From: Lithobates sylvaticus
Lineage: Eukaryota > Chordata > Amphibia > Anura > Ranidae
Reading direction: 5' to 3'
Assembly: GCA_028564925.1 (NCBI GenBank)
Contig: CM053034.1
Span: 158,474,987-158,538,986 of the forward strand
DNA length: 64,000 bases
The position numbers and the translations under genes were made by a program. Positions 11,857-22,245 of this stretch are shown here, piece after piece; within the stretch, counting starts at the first letter, position 1, and every line of letters starts with the position of its first letter. The notes beneath the pieces are model-generated. The model was not told the DNA's origin. It was given only the letters and a program-made list of their open reading frames with translations, and did no database searches.

Positions 11857-12975
11857 TTAGTGATCCCTTCTGGTTTTCCTGGAATCAATGCGGGCCGTAG
11901 AGGTGGAGGGAGAACGTCTGCGCCTATATCTAGTATCCTGTGCATCCATGGGCTCTGGGGGCGAGGTGGTTCTCCGGACTGCAGAGCGCCGAAAGTCAGC
12001 AAACCAGTCGGGTACAGCAACCGGAGGGATGTGGAGGATGCGAAAAAATTGGGGGAGATCTTCTGGCACTTTTAGGAATGCCGTGCGCCCCTGAGATGTA
12101 GCGGCCAGGCAGAAGGGGAATTTCCACTTGTAGGATATTCCGTTGGCACGGAGGGTGTCGAGGAGAGGTTTGAGATTTCTACGGTGTTGCAGGGTTATAC
12201 CTGAAAGATCCTGGTAGATTTGGACAGAGTGGCCCGTGTGGACGATCTGCTGCTTCCCCCTGGCCCGTCTTAAAATCTCTTCCTTTAATTTGAAGTCCGG
12301 TAAACAACAGACAATGTCCCTTGGCGGGTCTGAATCCCGTCCTTTGGGCCACAGGGCGCGATTAATCCGGTCCATGTCGATCGGAGTGTGAGATGGACGT
12401 TCCAGGATAGTATTAAACAGGCCAGTTACCTCAGAAACTATGTGAGCTCCTTCAATGGCCTCTGGAAGACCTCGGACTCTAAGGTTGTGGCGTCTTCCCC
12501 TGTTGTCGAGGTCTTTCAGGTGCCTCTGCATATCTCGCAGCTGAAGGGTGTGTGTGTCCACATGATGGGTGGTCTTTTTCAGTTGGGTATCCTGTTTTTC
12601 CACCACATCTTCAACAGCTAGCACCCTGTTATTCAGCGCTCTGATATCGATGCGGAGTTCCGAAATGGCCGCCGACAGAGTATCCTTAATGTCGGCGGCT
12701 ATGGTCCGGAGGTCCTGTAGACTTAGTTGGGGTTGCTGTGTGGGAGGCAGGACTGGTTCCAGAACAAGGGTGCGATCCGGGGACACCGCTGAAGGAGTTG
12801 CGAGCGGCGCGTCTGTCAGCGCGGGAGAGGAGGCCTGTGAGGCCCTGAGGTGAGAGGCCTCCATATTGTCTCTGTGGGAGCGGAACATATCCGGGATATT
12901 AGTAGAAATACCCCCGTTGTTCCGACGGGGAGAGCGGGAGCGGGAAGTCGAGGAGGTCCGTGAGGCAGTGCCCAT
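11857..12975 (-). CDS. L1-A ORF1, RNA-binding chaperone-like protein (372 aa)
   Basis: The frame is intact. Residues 1-80 are Ser/Arg/Pro-rich and probably disordered; about 85-160 is a heptad-patterned coiled coil, expected to trimerise; about 161-255 resembles the L1 ORF1 RRM, with NLRVRGLP at 164-171 and PPRDIVCCLPDFKLKEEIL at 217-235; and about 256-313 is a basic C-terminal domain containing YKWKFPF. In L1 biology this protein coats the element's RNA and acts as a nucleic-acid chaperone. It ends DSRKTRRDH. The 5' UTR of about 115 bases is very short. An open ORF1 beside a broken ORF2 suggests modest age. Confidence 0.9.
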   Translation of the reverse strand: MGTASRTSSTSRSRSPRRNNGGISTNIPDMFRSHRDNMEASHLRASQASSPALTDAPLATPSAVSPDRTLVLEPVLPPTQQPQLSLQDLRTIAADIKDTLSAAISELRIDIRALNNRVLAVEDVVEKQDTQLKKTTHHVDTHTLQLRDMQRHLKDLDNRGRRHNLRVRGLPEAIEGAHIVSEVTGLFNTILERPSHTPIDMDRINRALWPKGRDSDPPRDIVCCLPDFKLKEEILRRARGKQQIVHTGHSVQIYQDLSGITLQHRRNLKPLLDTLRANGISYKWKFPFCLAATSQGRTAFLKVPEDLPQFFRILHIPPVAVPDWFADFRRSAVRRTTSPPEPMDAQDTRYRRRRSPSTSTARIDSRKTRRDH

Positions 12976-13092
12976 TACCTCAGGCAGGTATGGAGTGAAA
13001 AAACCTCCGATAGTCTGATAGCAGGTCGTGTGGCAGAGGGAGCTCAGGAATTAAGCTGCCATCTTCTATCCCGGTCAGGCCACGCCCCCCAC
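12976..13092 (-). promoter_or_regulatory. L1-A 5' UTR
   Basis: About 117 bases lie between the LINE 5' end (GGGGGCGTGGCC on the minus strand) and the ORF1 ATG. The LINE's internal promoter should lie here or overlap ORF1. A CACCC/GGGCG-type GC box at the extreme 5' end is the only candidate site I can see. Confidence 0.5.
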
Positions 13093-13579
13093 GATACACT
13101 TTCTTGACTTAGAGATAGAAATCGTTTCCGGAAAATTCAAATTCCAGACCTATTTTAAAAGTACAGATCGTAATAGTTTTATATCCACCGATAGTTGTCA
13201 CCACCGATCATGGCTTGAATCTGTCCCCCGAGGTCAGTTTTTAAGACTACGGAGGAATTGTACAGATGTAGACACTTATTTTGTCCAGGCCCAGACCCTT
13301 AAACATAAATTTCTGGAAAAGGGCTATGATGAAACATTGAACTCTGAATTACAGAAGGTGTCATTGATTGATAGGCATTCACTCCTTAACTCTAAATCAC
13401 CTTGTCAACCTGACGATTCATATAAATGTGCCATGCTCACAACGTTCTCCATTCAACATAGAGAAATCAAGAACATCATCAATCGCTAATGGAGTGTTCT
13501 CAAGAATGATCCTGTTCTTGATACTATATTGCCTGAATGACCTAAAGTTATTTTTAGGGGTGCTTTCTTCCACAACCTG

Positions 13580-13957
13580 GTGGGTTATTGTCCCTGCAAG
13601 AAGTGTGAGGTCTGCAAACGCAATGCATGTGGGCGACGTAAAAGTCTGGAATTCAGGTCCAATATAACCAATAAGGTATATCCTATCAAAGTTTTTTGTA
13701 CATGTGCTACCACACACATTGTATATATGATCACCTGCCCTTGTGGGAAACAGTACGTGGGACGTACCATTTGCCCCTTTTCTGTAAGGGTAGGTGAGCA
13801 TATCACTAGAATCAAGGGAGGACATATTAAACACAATGTGCCTAGGCACTACAGAAAATATCACAACCGTGACCCTAGTGGCTCTCAATTTGTCATTATT
13901 GACAAATATACCCCCCATGGAGAGGTGGAGCCCTTACCAGAGGGGTCTCGCGCTTAG
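13580..13957 (+). pseudogene. PLE 1 GIY-YIG endonuclease region
   Basis: The 125-residue segment begins with a Cys cluster, CPCKKCEVC, the zinc-finger-like motif that precedes the nuclease in Neptune-type PLEs. The nuclease core follows, IVYMITCPCGKQYVGRT, where YM-I and YVG are the GIY and YIG elements, then the Arg/His/Glu-bearing helix (RVGEHITRIKGG) and the C-terminal HYRKYHNRDPSGSQF. This domain cuts target DNA for insertion. It is separated from its RT by the L1-A insertion and by older breaks. Confidence 0.85.
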
Positions 13958-14860
13958 AAACCTACTGGATATATCAGTTACAGACTTACTCCTCTTTTGG
14001 TTTAAATATAGAGTGGGATATCAACACCTTTATTAATCAGGGTTGATGTCCCTTTCATCTATATTTTTTGATGTCTCCTGGGTGCAATCAAATCAATATA
14101 ATTGACTACTTATTGTTTTTTATTAATCTTTTTCTATTATTCTCTACTGATTACTGTTTTTTTATTTGGTGATAATCGATATGTGGTGTAACTTTGCAAT
14201 ATAGTACTTTGCACTTTATTGATTTTTATCGATTATGCATAACTCTTAGCAACGTCCTTATAATGGAGTTAATTTGTATATATGTTTTCTCTATTTTTTA
14301 TATATGGAGAGGCCGCCCATTTTTAAGTTTACAGCTCTGACTTTACTTATTGTAATAGTCAGATGTTAACCACAGTACGCCACTATTCAGGCTTACTGAC
14401 ATTTCTCATATGACTATACTGCAGGATAGACACCTTAGATATAGTTACTAATATATTGTTTAGAACCTATATTCTATTAATGTGTTTAAATATTTTGTCA
14501 GCTAACTCAATGTTAAACTGGGTTCTGGCATAGTTTATTATTATTAGTGTTCTAATCTCTTTTATTTGTCTAATTCAATACATCTAAGATCGCTGTGTTG
14601 ATGAACAGGGTATTTCCTGTATTAGCATTCTAATTTGAGGCTTGGTTTATACACTGTGGTATAGGCAGGAAGTGCCCTGTGAAACCTTTGGTTTCACTTC
14701 CTGCTTTTCAAAGCGAGGCTTGAGGCGCACGCGGCGGCGCCATCTTGCCAGAAACCGGAAGTGGGATCTGGATAGGCTCTAACAAGAGTGTCACAGCTGT
14801 ACTCTATTATTGGGGCACTCATTTCTATTTAAAGGCGGTAATGAGTGGGGATCAGCACCC

Positions 14861-14890
14861 CAGATGATGCTTTTTGAAGTGAAACGCATC
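14861..14890 (+). ncRNA. Hammerhead-like motif in PLE 1 tail
   Basis: CAGATGA, one base from the CTGANGA hammerhead core, is followed by a 4-bp stem (GCTT/AAGT) and GAAACGCATC. PLEs in other animals are known to carry type I hammerhead ribozymes with a very short stem III and GAAACGCGTC-like ends. One extra base sits before stem II, and the core C-to-A change would probably inactivate a real hammerhead. Confidence 0.4.
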
Positions 14891-15512
14891 GGGACCGTAT
14901 GCTGATCCTCTTATTACCGCTGTATTGTGTTTGATTTTGTGTTTTTTCTACTTGGAGTATGTAAGTGCAATTCTTGTATTACTTTTTAATAAAACATTCC
15001 CTACGGAATTACCCTATGTGCCCCTCTCTCCTTCTTCCACATCTTCCTGGTTGGGTTAATTCTTCCATGCATCTGTAATTTGTCATATCCCACGCCTATG
15101 AGAGTGACTGCCTGGAGGTTATAGCTATACAGAGAACCTGGATCCATAGGATCATCATATAAAGCCTGTTTGATTCACCAGGTGTACACCTGGGTGGGTC
15201 CACGCCCTCTGGTAAGCGGCTAGTGCTTTTGGTGGTGGATTCCACTCGTCACACGTTTATTTGAACATTCACTTAATGACTTGTTTTGATCATCATTCAC
15301 GTTTTATTGGATGTCACTATTTGGACTTTTTATTACCATTGATTTTTTTTTTTTTCGAGTTTTTAATCCCTTTTTAGGGTTCACAGTGGACTTTATAACC
15401 ATTATTATTTATTATATGTCACTATATATGTTTACCTATTTTCAGTTATTTGTTTACTTCACGTTTGAAGCTGATTCCTTAGCGCTGCACTTGTTCCACA
15501 GATACGTCTATG

Positions 15513-15840
15513 GAGAGGTAGGCCTATGAGAAGGGAGTTGCAATAGTCAAGGCGAGAGATAACAAGGCAGTGAATAAGTAGCTTGGTAATTTCATTAGTT
15601 AAAAAGGGGTGAGGTGAAGCCTGCAAGCTTTTGACAATGATTGGATTTGGGGCTGAAAGGACGGGTCAGAGTCTAGGATTACACCTAGTACCCTGGCATT
15701 AGGGGAGGAATTGATGGTTGCATTTTTGACCTTGATGGAAAAGTCATGGAAGGGGGCATAGCAGGGGGGAATATTATCAGCTCAGTTTTAGAGAGATTTA
15801 GGTTAGGAAGTGGAGCGACATCCATGCTCATGGATGCGAA
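15513..15840 (-). mobile_element. L2/CR1-type LINE RT fragment
   Basis: On the minus strand the sequence reads like the C-terminal part of an L2/CR1/Rex1-type reverse transcriptase: a LNLSKTELIIFPP-like segment near 15790, then the palm/thumb pattern that normally includes LGVxxDSxLSF and SRLDYCNSLL. The reading is damaged, so I rely on nucleotide-level resemblance to a common frog repeat. It is a 5'- and 3'-truncated fragment abutting the PLE tail. Confidence 0.55.
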
Positions 15841-16945
15841 ACTGAGGTTGCTATTACCTATTACATGCTGGACTTGTATGGTGTGCGGTGGCTGAGATTT
15901 TTCTTTACCAGGAAGATGAGAGAGTTAGCTCAATTTTGATTTTCAAGTTGAGGAATCTACTAGAAAAGAAAATCTCAGATGTATTGCTGTGTATATATGC
16001 CCTGATGGAAGGACACTAGTCCTTTCCACCAGGCTAAGGGAATAGCCCTAGAGAGGGTGTGTTGTAGGCCTTCTCTCATTTGGGATAGGTTTTTTTTTTA
16101 TTGCCCCCCCCCCCTTTCTGCCCACCTACAGTATGTACTTTTTTCAACCACTTTTACCTCCCTTTTCTTGAACATCTTTATAGGTGCCCCAAAACCTTTT
16201 TCTGGTGGATGGCGATGAGTACTTTGTGGTTTGCGGCCCTGTTTTAGCTGGAATGGCTCGAATTTTTTTGTAATAATAGATAGAAAACAGTGTATTTATC
16301 TTTTTAGACTCCTGGAAACTATTCGCACTGCATTGATTTTGATACAGGTAGACATATTGGATTCCTGAAATGATTATTTATACTACATGTGATGTTTTAT
16401 AGTTTGTTAAACACGATATAGTGTAAAATACCTCCCGGGAGAGCAGTAAACTACAACATTGGGCTAGCCTTGGCTATGATCCACAGTGTATGGCTACACT
16501 GCAACTTTTCGTTTATACACAGAAAAAGAAAACCAAATGCATGAATACCACATAAAATGGCACAGATGTGAATAAATAATGTCAGGTTGCAAAATTATGT
16601 CTTGTGAACTTTGCAAGGTGAGGATCACCTGTTGGTGCAGCGACTTTGAATGCAATTCTGTCACTGACACTCCAAATGAGTATACTGCAGTGTCCTAGTT
16701 GTACTTTAGTAATGAAGCAAGTGGAAAATAGGGCATAGCTAGCGATGGGATTACAGTCCATTTATAAGACTCTATCATATATACAGTATAAGAGTTTGTC
16801 CACCACTCACAGGGAAAAACATATTTGAGGAAAAAGAAATAGATATAGAATGTAATGAGGATACCCACCACTAAGATGCCCACCTTTAAGAGCAATCTGT
16901 GGATCAGCCTCTTTCTGGATCTAGTTTCCACCAATCTCAAACAAC
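15841..16945. other. No recognisable feature
   Basis: This is intermediate-GC sequence without a recognised element or plausible exon. A poly-T/poly-C tract occurs near 16089-16114. Open frames are short and show no domain. Confidence 0.5.
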
Positions 16946-16949
16946 TTAA

Positions 16950-17397
16950 AGTGTTACTAAACCCACAACAGTAAAATCAGTCTGTATATGCAGTAAAGTG
17001 CTTGTTATACTCACTGTGGAGCCTAATGGGTTGATCCTCCGCACTGTGTAAAAAGGCTGTTTGATCCTGTCTTCTCTAGTCCTCCCCTTCTTTTACTGTC
17101 CCCAATCAATCTGCTGATAGCCTTGGAGGCACTCCGAAAATACTCGATTTGGTGTGTATTACTAGAGGGTCAGGAGTCATGCAGCCTCATAGGACAGTCA
17201 GAGGAGAATAAAAGCTCCTCCTACAAGGTTTAACCAGTGCTCAGCCGGACACTGATAGAAGTCACAAGACTGATATATACTGCTGATGAGAAAAGGTATT
17301 CAGCAGTTTATATTTAATAAAATAATTGCATTTTCATGTTCTGTGTACTCTGGGAGACCAGATATAGTAAATGCAGGGTCCTGGGTTTAGTAACACT
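16950..17397. mobile_element. TTAA-flanked MITE with perfect TIRs
   Basis: The left end AGTGTTACTAAACCC and the right end GGGTTTAGTAACACT are exact 15-base inverted repeats, each bordered by TTAA (16946-16949 and 17398-17401). TTAA target duplication points to piggyBac- or Kolobok-type mobilisation. The 448-bp element has no coding capacity. Confidence 0.88.
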
Positions 17398-17483
17398 TTA
17401 ACTGGGTAACCACACATATAGGCAACCTCTCTAAAGAAGAACAAAGGGCCCTTAAAGAATCCAGGGAAGCTAAAAATATAGTG

Positions 17484-18570
17484 TAGCACCCTCTACTTTC
17501 TACTTAGGTAGGTGCTAGAGGTGAGATTTTTGATGAGTGCAGGTCAATTTAGGCAGGCCTAGCTGGAAGCTAGGCCTGTTTGTTTTGATCTGTGTGGGCT
17601 GGGAGTGTCTCAGAGTAGGCTGGTGACTCACAGATAGCATCACTTCTCGGTTACCTCCCTCTGGCTTCTAGAGGATTCTAGAAGAGAGGAGGGGAAGAGA
17701 GGTGGAGCCCTCTGCGGTGTCTCAGGGAGCACTGATCAATCCTCATCTAGGATTGGCAGGGGGCAGGCCTCTTTGATATACTCAGGGTCAGCCAAGCTGG
17801 GGAGTTGTTGGGTGGAAGAACTGAGGATGGAGTACTAGGCTGCGGGTGCCTTTGATGGCGCTAGCTAGTCGGGGGGGGGGGGGGGTGACCTTGTGCCTGG
17901 GACACGGGTGCAGAAAGGATTCATTCAAGAACGCATGAAGGATCTGGACAGGAGACACAGAGAGGAGTCAGAGAGGACAGCAGAAGCTAGCACTGCCAGG
18001 CAAGTCTTCAGGAGGGAACCACCAGTGTGTGTGAGGCCAGGAGGACCAGTGAGTGACAGGTACAGTCGGGAGACCTGGGGAGGCACGCCTGAGAGGACTG
18101 GGAGTGTGCAGTCTGGGATGGGTGCAGAGCCAGCAGTAAGAACTGTGATGTCATGGGCGGTGGAGTCAGGCAGCTGCAGCCAGGAGGGCTGGCAGGGCCT
18201 GAAGAGGGATTACTGGGAGCAGTAGTCCACCATAGGACAGCTAGCACAAAGGACTTCCTATTTCTATTTTTTCTACATTAACGGGGCCCGCGGTTAATGC
18301 CTGAAAATGTCAATTTCTAGGGCCTGAGTCAGAGTTGGGCCTAACCATGTGCTAGCTGTGCCTGGAGTCAAGTGTTGTCCAGGAGGAAGAGAGAATGATA
18401 GTCTGAAAGCAAGTGATGTGCAGGAGGAGTTTGGAGAAGTGTCTTGTAGATAATTCTGTCCCAAATTGACTGGTTTGTAATTCTACTGGGCCTCCCGTAT
18501 ATTCTCATCCCTATCCAAGTTCAAATCCCTCAATAAAAATAACAAAAACAAGCATATGGACTGTTTCTTT
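17484..18570 (+). mobile_element. Possible solo LTR (fossil)
   Basis: The segment starts TGTAGCACCCTCTACTTTCT, like LTRs of frog gypsy-type elements as I remember them, and contains an AATAAAAATAA signal near 18532. I cannot define a matching CA end or a target duplication, and no internal region follows. It is therefore listed as a weak candidate for an old LTR remnant. Confidence 0.3.
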
Positions 18571-18583
18571 GTCTCCAAGGTAA

Positions 18584-19290
18584 TTGGGAAGTGAATGCCG
18601 TAGGGAAGTCCCCATGACGTCCCCGTGTGTCAGAGGGGGCGAAGCCTCACACAACGGGAGCCTCCCATTGCGCGGAGAAGAAAAGACGCAGACGCCGTGG
18701 ACGAAGATGCCGGAGGGGAGGACCAGAGCAAGAAGCGGATTGGAGGAAGAAGATGGAAGAAGATGGAAGAAGAAGATGAAGAAACCGAAGAAGAAGATGA
18801 AGGTCACTCTGAACTCTGGGAATCTTGATCCAACACATGATGCAAAGATAGCCTCTGCTATAATTGCTGCAGCTTTGGCAGCTTACCACAGGCTTACCCT
18901 GGTCATCATTGACACCAGCACAAGTAATATCAGCCTAAACAGGTGTGCCTGTCTTGTTGTGACTACCTCACCCCGGGGTGTTGGGTGTCATATAATTGCT
19001 GCCTCTCGTAAGCCCTGGTTTTCACTTCCTGCTTCTTCCCCTCCCTCTTTGTCTCCCTCTTCTCGAATCCATCTTGGGGGTTCTTCGCACCACAAGACGG
19101 TGGGAGCAAAGGGAGGTGCAGCCATGGTGGAGGCGGTGATGGGTATCCTTGGGGACCAAGAGGAATACACATTTGGTTTTTAAATACTTTCAAATCTCTG
19201 GTTGGCGCAACAGACTCCAAAACGTAAGGAGCTACAACAAAGTTACCTACGTTTCTTTCTCTTATACAAAAACCCCCCCTTATTTTTCTC
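18584..19290. other. GAAGAA-rich low-complexity stretch and unknown sequence
   Basis: Bases about 18744-18800 are dominated by GAAGAAGATG-type purine repeats, which open long reading frames on both strands without any domain. The remainder, up to the PLE-like tail at 19294, is unrecognised. Confidence 0.45.
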
Positions 19291-19293
19291 CCC

Positions 19294-19640
19294 CTGAAGA
19301 AGACCCAGTATGGTCGAAATGCATCGGGGCTGAGGGGTGTATTGTGAATATATTCTTATACAAGTTATGTATGGAATTTATATCCTTGTATAACTATATT
19401 AATGCTGCATTTCTTTGTATATATATTTGTCTGTATCCATTGGAAGTCGCCTGTAAACCAGAGTTCGCATTTTTATACTTATTGTACAATTTCTAGTTGT
19501 CATCTTTTTGATCTAGAAAAATAAAATATTAATGATTTCACATATGGTCTTCATCCTTGCCTGAAAACCCCACGGGGAAAACTATATACATATATTTTTT
19601 CGGAAAATTATTCGGGGTGAGCAACTTGGCTCAAATAACT
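19294..19640 (+). mobile_element. PLE-like 3' tail with hammerhead-like motif
   Basis: CTGAAGA (19294-19300) matches the hammerhead core exactly. It is followed after one extra A by a 4-bp stem GACC/GGTC with a 6-base loop and by GAAATGCATC (19316-19325). An AT-rich tail with AATAAAATAT (about 19520) follows. Arrangement and motif match the tail of PLE 1, so I call it a PLE terminal remnant. No coding part is present. Confidence 0.45.
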
Positions 19641-19671
19641 ATATATCCTTGACAGTACACCATTTCTTCAA

Positions 19672-20110
19672 CTTTGACTTTTGTACCCCCTTACCATTTC
19701 ACACAGGGGGGAGCGGGATCTGGGGGTCCCCTTGTTAAAGGGGGCTTCCAGATTCCGATAAGCCCCCCACCCGCAGACCCCCACAACCAATGGCCAGGGT
19801 TGTGGGGACAAGGCCCTTGTCCCCAGCAACATGGGGACATGGTGCTTTGAGGGGTCACAGACCCCCAAAGCATTCTCCCAATGTTGAGGGCATGTGGCCT
19901 GGTATGGTTCAGTAGGGAGGGGGACGCTCTCGTCCCCCCTCTTTACCTGCGGCCTGCCAGGTTGCGTGCTAGGATAAGGGTCTGGTATAGATTTTTAGGG
20001 GGACCCCACGCTTTTTTTTTTTTTTTTTTTGGTGTGGGGTTCCCCTTAAATTCCATCCCAGACCTGAAGGGTCTGGTAATTGAATTTGGGGGAACCCCCA
20101 CGCTTTTTTA
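19672..20110. repeat. GC-rich module, copy A
   Basis: A G/C-run-rich segment contains GGGGGCTTCCAGATTCCGAT, GCAGACCCCCACAACC, ACATGGGGAC and AAGGGTCTGGTATAGATTTT. It is homologous to copies B (45745-46140), C (55260-55545), D (57580-57960) and E (58945-59420). Copies A and E share one orientation; B, C and D the other. In copy B it forms the interior of a long-TIR MITE. Confidence 0.8.
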
Positions 20111-20690
20111 TTTTTTTATCATTGACTTTCAATGAATGACTGTTCTCTGTATTACAGGAGCCGGCAATTCATTATAGCCACGAGTAATTTTAAATAGCTT
20201 TTTTTCCTGCAAAAATGACACTTTGTGCAGGGACAGTTCTAAGCACGGGAAACATGCACCCTTTTACAGGCATACTATAGACAACCCCCAGGTACGACAT
20301 TTTAAGGAATATTACACTTTTATTGTTTCACTTTAAGCATTATTAAAATGACTGCTCCTGAAACGGCCGTTTTTAAAACTTTTTTTTGCATTGATGCATG
20401 TCCCCTGGGGCAGGACCCAGGTCCCCAAACACTTTTTATGACAATAACTTGCATATAGGCTTTTAAAATTAGCACTTGAGATTTCTCCCATAGACTTTTA
20501 CAGGGTGCTCGCGGCTTTTCAAATTTGCCACGAACACCCCAAATTGTTCGCTGAACAGGCAATGTTTGAGTCGAACATGAGTTCGACTCGAACTCGAAGC
20601 TCATCCCTATAAGTGAGGTTTAAAATGAAAAGGGAGTTAGATGCCAACTAGGGGATTGCAGTACCTATAGTATGTAATCAGGAGATCCAT
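20111..20690. other. No recognisable feature
   Basis: Apart from a tract rich in T near 20105-20115 and a palindromic GTTCGACTCGAAC-type patch near 20579-20595, I see no element, exon or RNA gene here. Confidence 0.4.
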
Positions 20691-20725
20691 TTCCGATTTT
20701 GGTGAACAAACCTAATACCAAATAA

Positions 20726-21016
20726 ATTTATGCTAAGGAGGCTGGTCTCCTCACCAAATAGGAATTGGATTACCTCAAAATGGATGAATTTAACAATCCT
20801 ATGTGTTATGTGATCCTGAAAATACACAAGGATTCTCAAGCCTCACCAAGTCCACCAATTGTGTCAGCCATAAAAGGCCCCCTAGATAGAATAGGAAAAT
20901 ATGTAGGCTTACTGTTGAAGGACATGCTCCCAGGACTGAAGTTATATGTCCAGGACACAAAGGATGTGTTGGGGAAAATCTCAGATTTGAAGATAGGTGA
21001 AAACTCTATGCTTGTG
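20726..21016 (+). pseudogene. PLE 2 reverse transcriptase fragment
   Basis: The translation contains ELDYLKMDE, YVILKIHKD (the PLE LPKIHKD motif), PPIVSAIKGPLDRIGKYV and LKLYVQDTKDVL, in the order expected for PLE RT motifs 2-3. It stops at the SINE insertion. A short segment including the DVES(LY) motif region is present twice downstream (about 21344-21418 and 21420-21530), a local tandem duplication. Confidence 0.7.
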
Positions 21017-21341
21017 AGTGAATGACTTTTATAGCGCTACCTATGCAAACTGAATCGCCTCAGGGCGCTTTTTTCTGTAGTATAGCGTGGTCCTTTACCC
21101 CAAGGGGTCCAGACATGCTTATAAACACATACACATATTTGGCCAATTTTTCGATAGGATTTAAATAACCTACCAGCATGTCTTTGGAGTGTGGTAGGAA
21201 ACCAGAGTACCCAGAGGAAACCCACGCAGGCACAGGGAGAACATGCAAACTCCTGGCAGATTGTGTCATGGTTGGGATTTGAACCAACGACCCTATTGCT
21301 GCTAGGTTTAAGTGCTAACCACTACACAACTGTGCTGCCCT
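21017..21341 (-). mobile_element. tRNA-derived SINE (V-SINE/HE1-like) in PLE 2
   Basis: On the minus strand the element begins GGGCAGCACAGTTGTGTAGTG, with a tRNA-like A-box region and a perfect B box, GGTTCAAATCC. The conserved core follows, containing CATGTTCTCCCTGTGCCTGC and CACACTCCAAAGACATGCTG, which is widespread in vertebrate V-SINE/HE1-type elements. It is flanked by the 8-base duplication TGCTTGTG (21009-21016 and 21342-21349). It is a SINE, not a tRNA gene: the tRNA fold is degenerate and there is no terminator box directly after the head. Confidence 0.85.
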
Positions 21342-21793
21342 TGCTTGTGGGGGTTAATGTAGAGTCACGTCGATCCCCCACGAGTGTGGGCTTCGAGCGA
21401 TCCACTACTTTCTGGAAAAAAATCACAGATTTGAAGATAGGTGGAAACTCTATGCTTGTGGGGGTCGATGTAGAGTCACGTTGATACCCCACGAGTGTGG
21501 ACTTCGAGCGATCCATTACTTTATGGAAAAAAAATTACCCCAATATGGGACCACAGAATGGGTTAATTCTTGAGCTTTTAGAATTTGCAGTGGGAAATAA
21601 TTTTTTCCACTTCTGGGGTTGATATTAACCTCGATGGGAGCACAATGGGCACCAGCATACACGTGCTTCCAACTGGGGTTTTGGGAAGAACAGATGGTCT
21701 ACAAATGTCTATGCTCCTCAGCCATGTTCAGCTTATCCTTATTGTCTGGACAGCAAACATTGTAGAGCTTAGAGAATTCATCAATCAACTTAA

Positions 21794-22241
21794 AGGGGAG
21801 GTCCACCCTAAAAAAAAAAAAAAGGCATAAAAAGGGTTAAAAAAAAAACCATAAATGGCTGTTGCTAGGCAGATCGTCCTAATCTGCCTCTTCCTATTCC
21901 GTGTTGATCTTCGGTCTTTTCCTCCTCGCGTTGTCTTCTGGTGAATGGGGCGCGGTGTGTTGTGGGAACTGTGTGTGTCCCACAACACAGCGCGGCCATT
22001 CACAAAGCGCCACGTGATTCGCGCATGCACAGTAGGAAACGGGCAGTGAAGCCGCAATGCTCCACTGCCTGTTTCCCTTACTTTGAATGGTGGCGCCGGG
22101 ACCCGAGAGCCGAGGGACGGGTCGGCCTCGGGTGGCCGACATCGCGGGCACCCTAGAAAGGTATGTGCTTATTAAAAGTCAGCAGCTACAGTGTTTGTAG
22201 CTGCTGACTTTTAATTTTTTTTTTTTCGCTGGCCCGCCCCT
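21794..22241. mobile_element. TTAA-flanked MITE in PLE 2
   Basis: TTAA at 21790-21793 and 22242-22245 bracket a 448-bp segment with short inverted ends AGGGG/CCCCT. An internal inverted repeat (AGCAGCTACA/TGTAGCTGCT) lies near 22183-22206. It has no coding capacity. PLE 2 sequence lies on both sides. Confidence 0.75.
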
Positions 22242-22245
22242 TTAA

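Larger units (their letters stand above)
5823..13092 (-). mobile_element. L1-A: full-length Tx1/L1-group LINE in PLE 1
   Basis: This is a minus-strand non-LTR retrotransposon of about 7.27 kb. Its A-tail lies at the left and its 5' end, reading GGGGGGCGTGGCCTGACC, at the right, a start common in frog L1/Tx1 elements. It is flanked by the 13-bp duplication GATACACTTTCTT and interrupts PLE 1 cleanly. It carries ORF1 (11857-12975), an unusually long 1.58-kb spacer, and ORF2 (endonuclease, RT, Cys-rich end) with three frameshifts. It was complete on arrival and has since lost ORF2 function, while ORF1 is still open. Confidence 0.92.
13093..15512 (+). mobile_element. Penelope-like element 1, right part and 3' tail
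   Basis: The PLE resumes at the second GATACACTTTCTT and reads through the QFLRLRRNC region to the GIY-YIG endonuclease (13580-13957). A non-coding tail of about 1.5 kb follows. The tail includes a hairpin near 14670-14705 (GGAAGTG...TGAAACC/GGTTTCA...CTTCC), a hammerhead-like motif (14861-14890), an AATAAAA signal near 14987, and, at 15362-15512, the segment shared with the tandem units at 546-700 and about 2462-2616. Confidence 0.75.

Noticed and set aside
13446-13580. A minus-strand 166-aa frame across 13418-13918 as a gene
   Set aside because: It is the antisense of the PLE 1 GIY-YIG region, where the plus strand carries the recognisable motifs.
18584-19183. A 199-aa Lys/Glu-rich frame
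   Set aside because: Driven by a GAAGAAGATG-type low-complexity stretch; the rest of the frame has no recognisable domain.
21270-21341. A tRNA gene on the minus strand
   Set aside because: The A and B boxes are there, but the sequence continues into a SINE core, is flanked by a target duplication and does not fold into a good cloverleaf.
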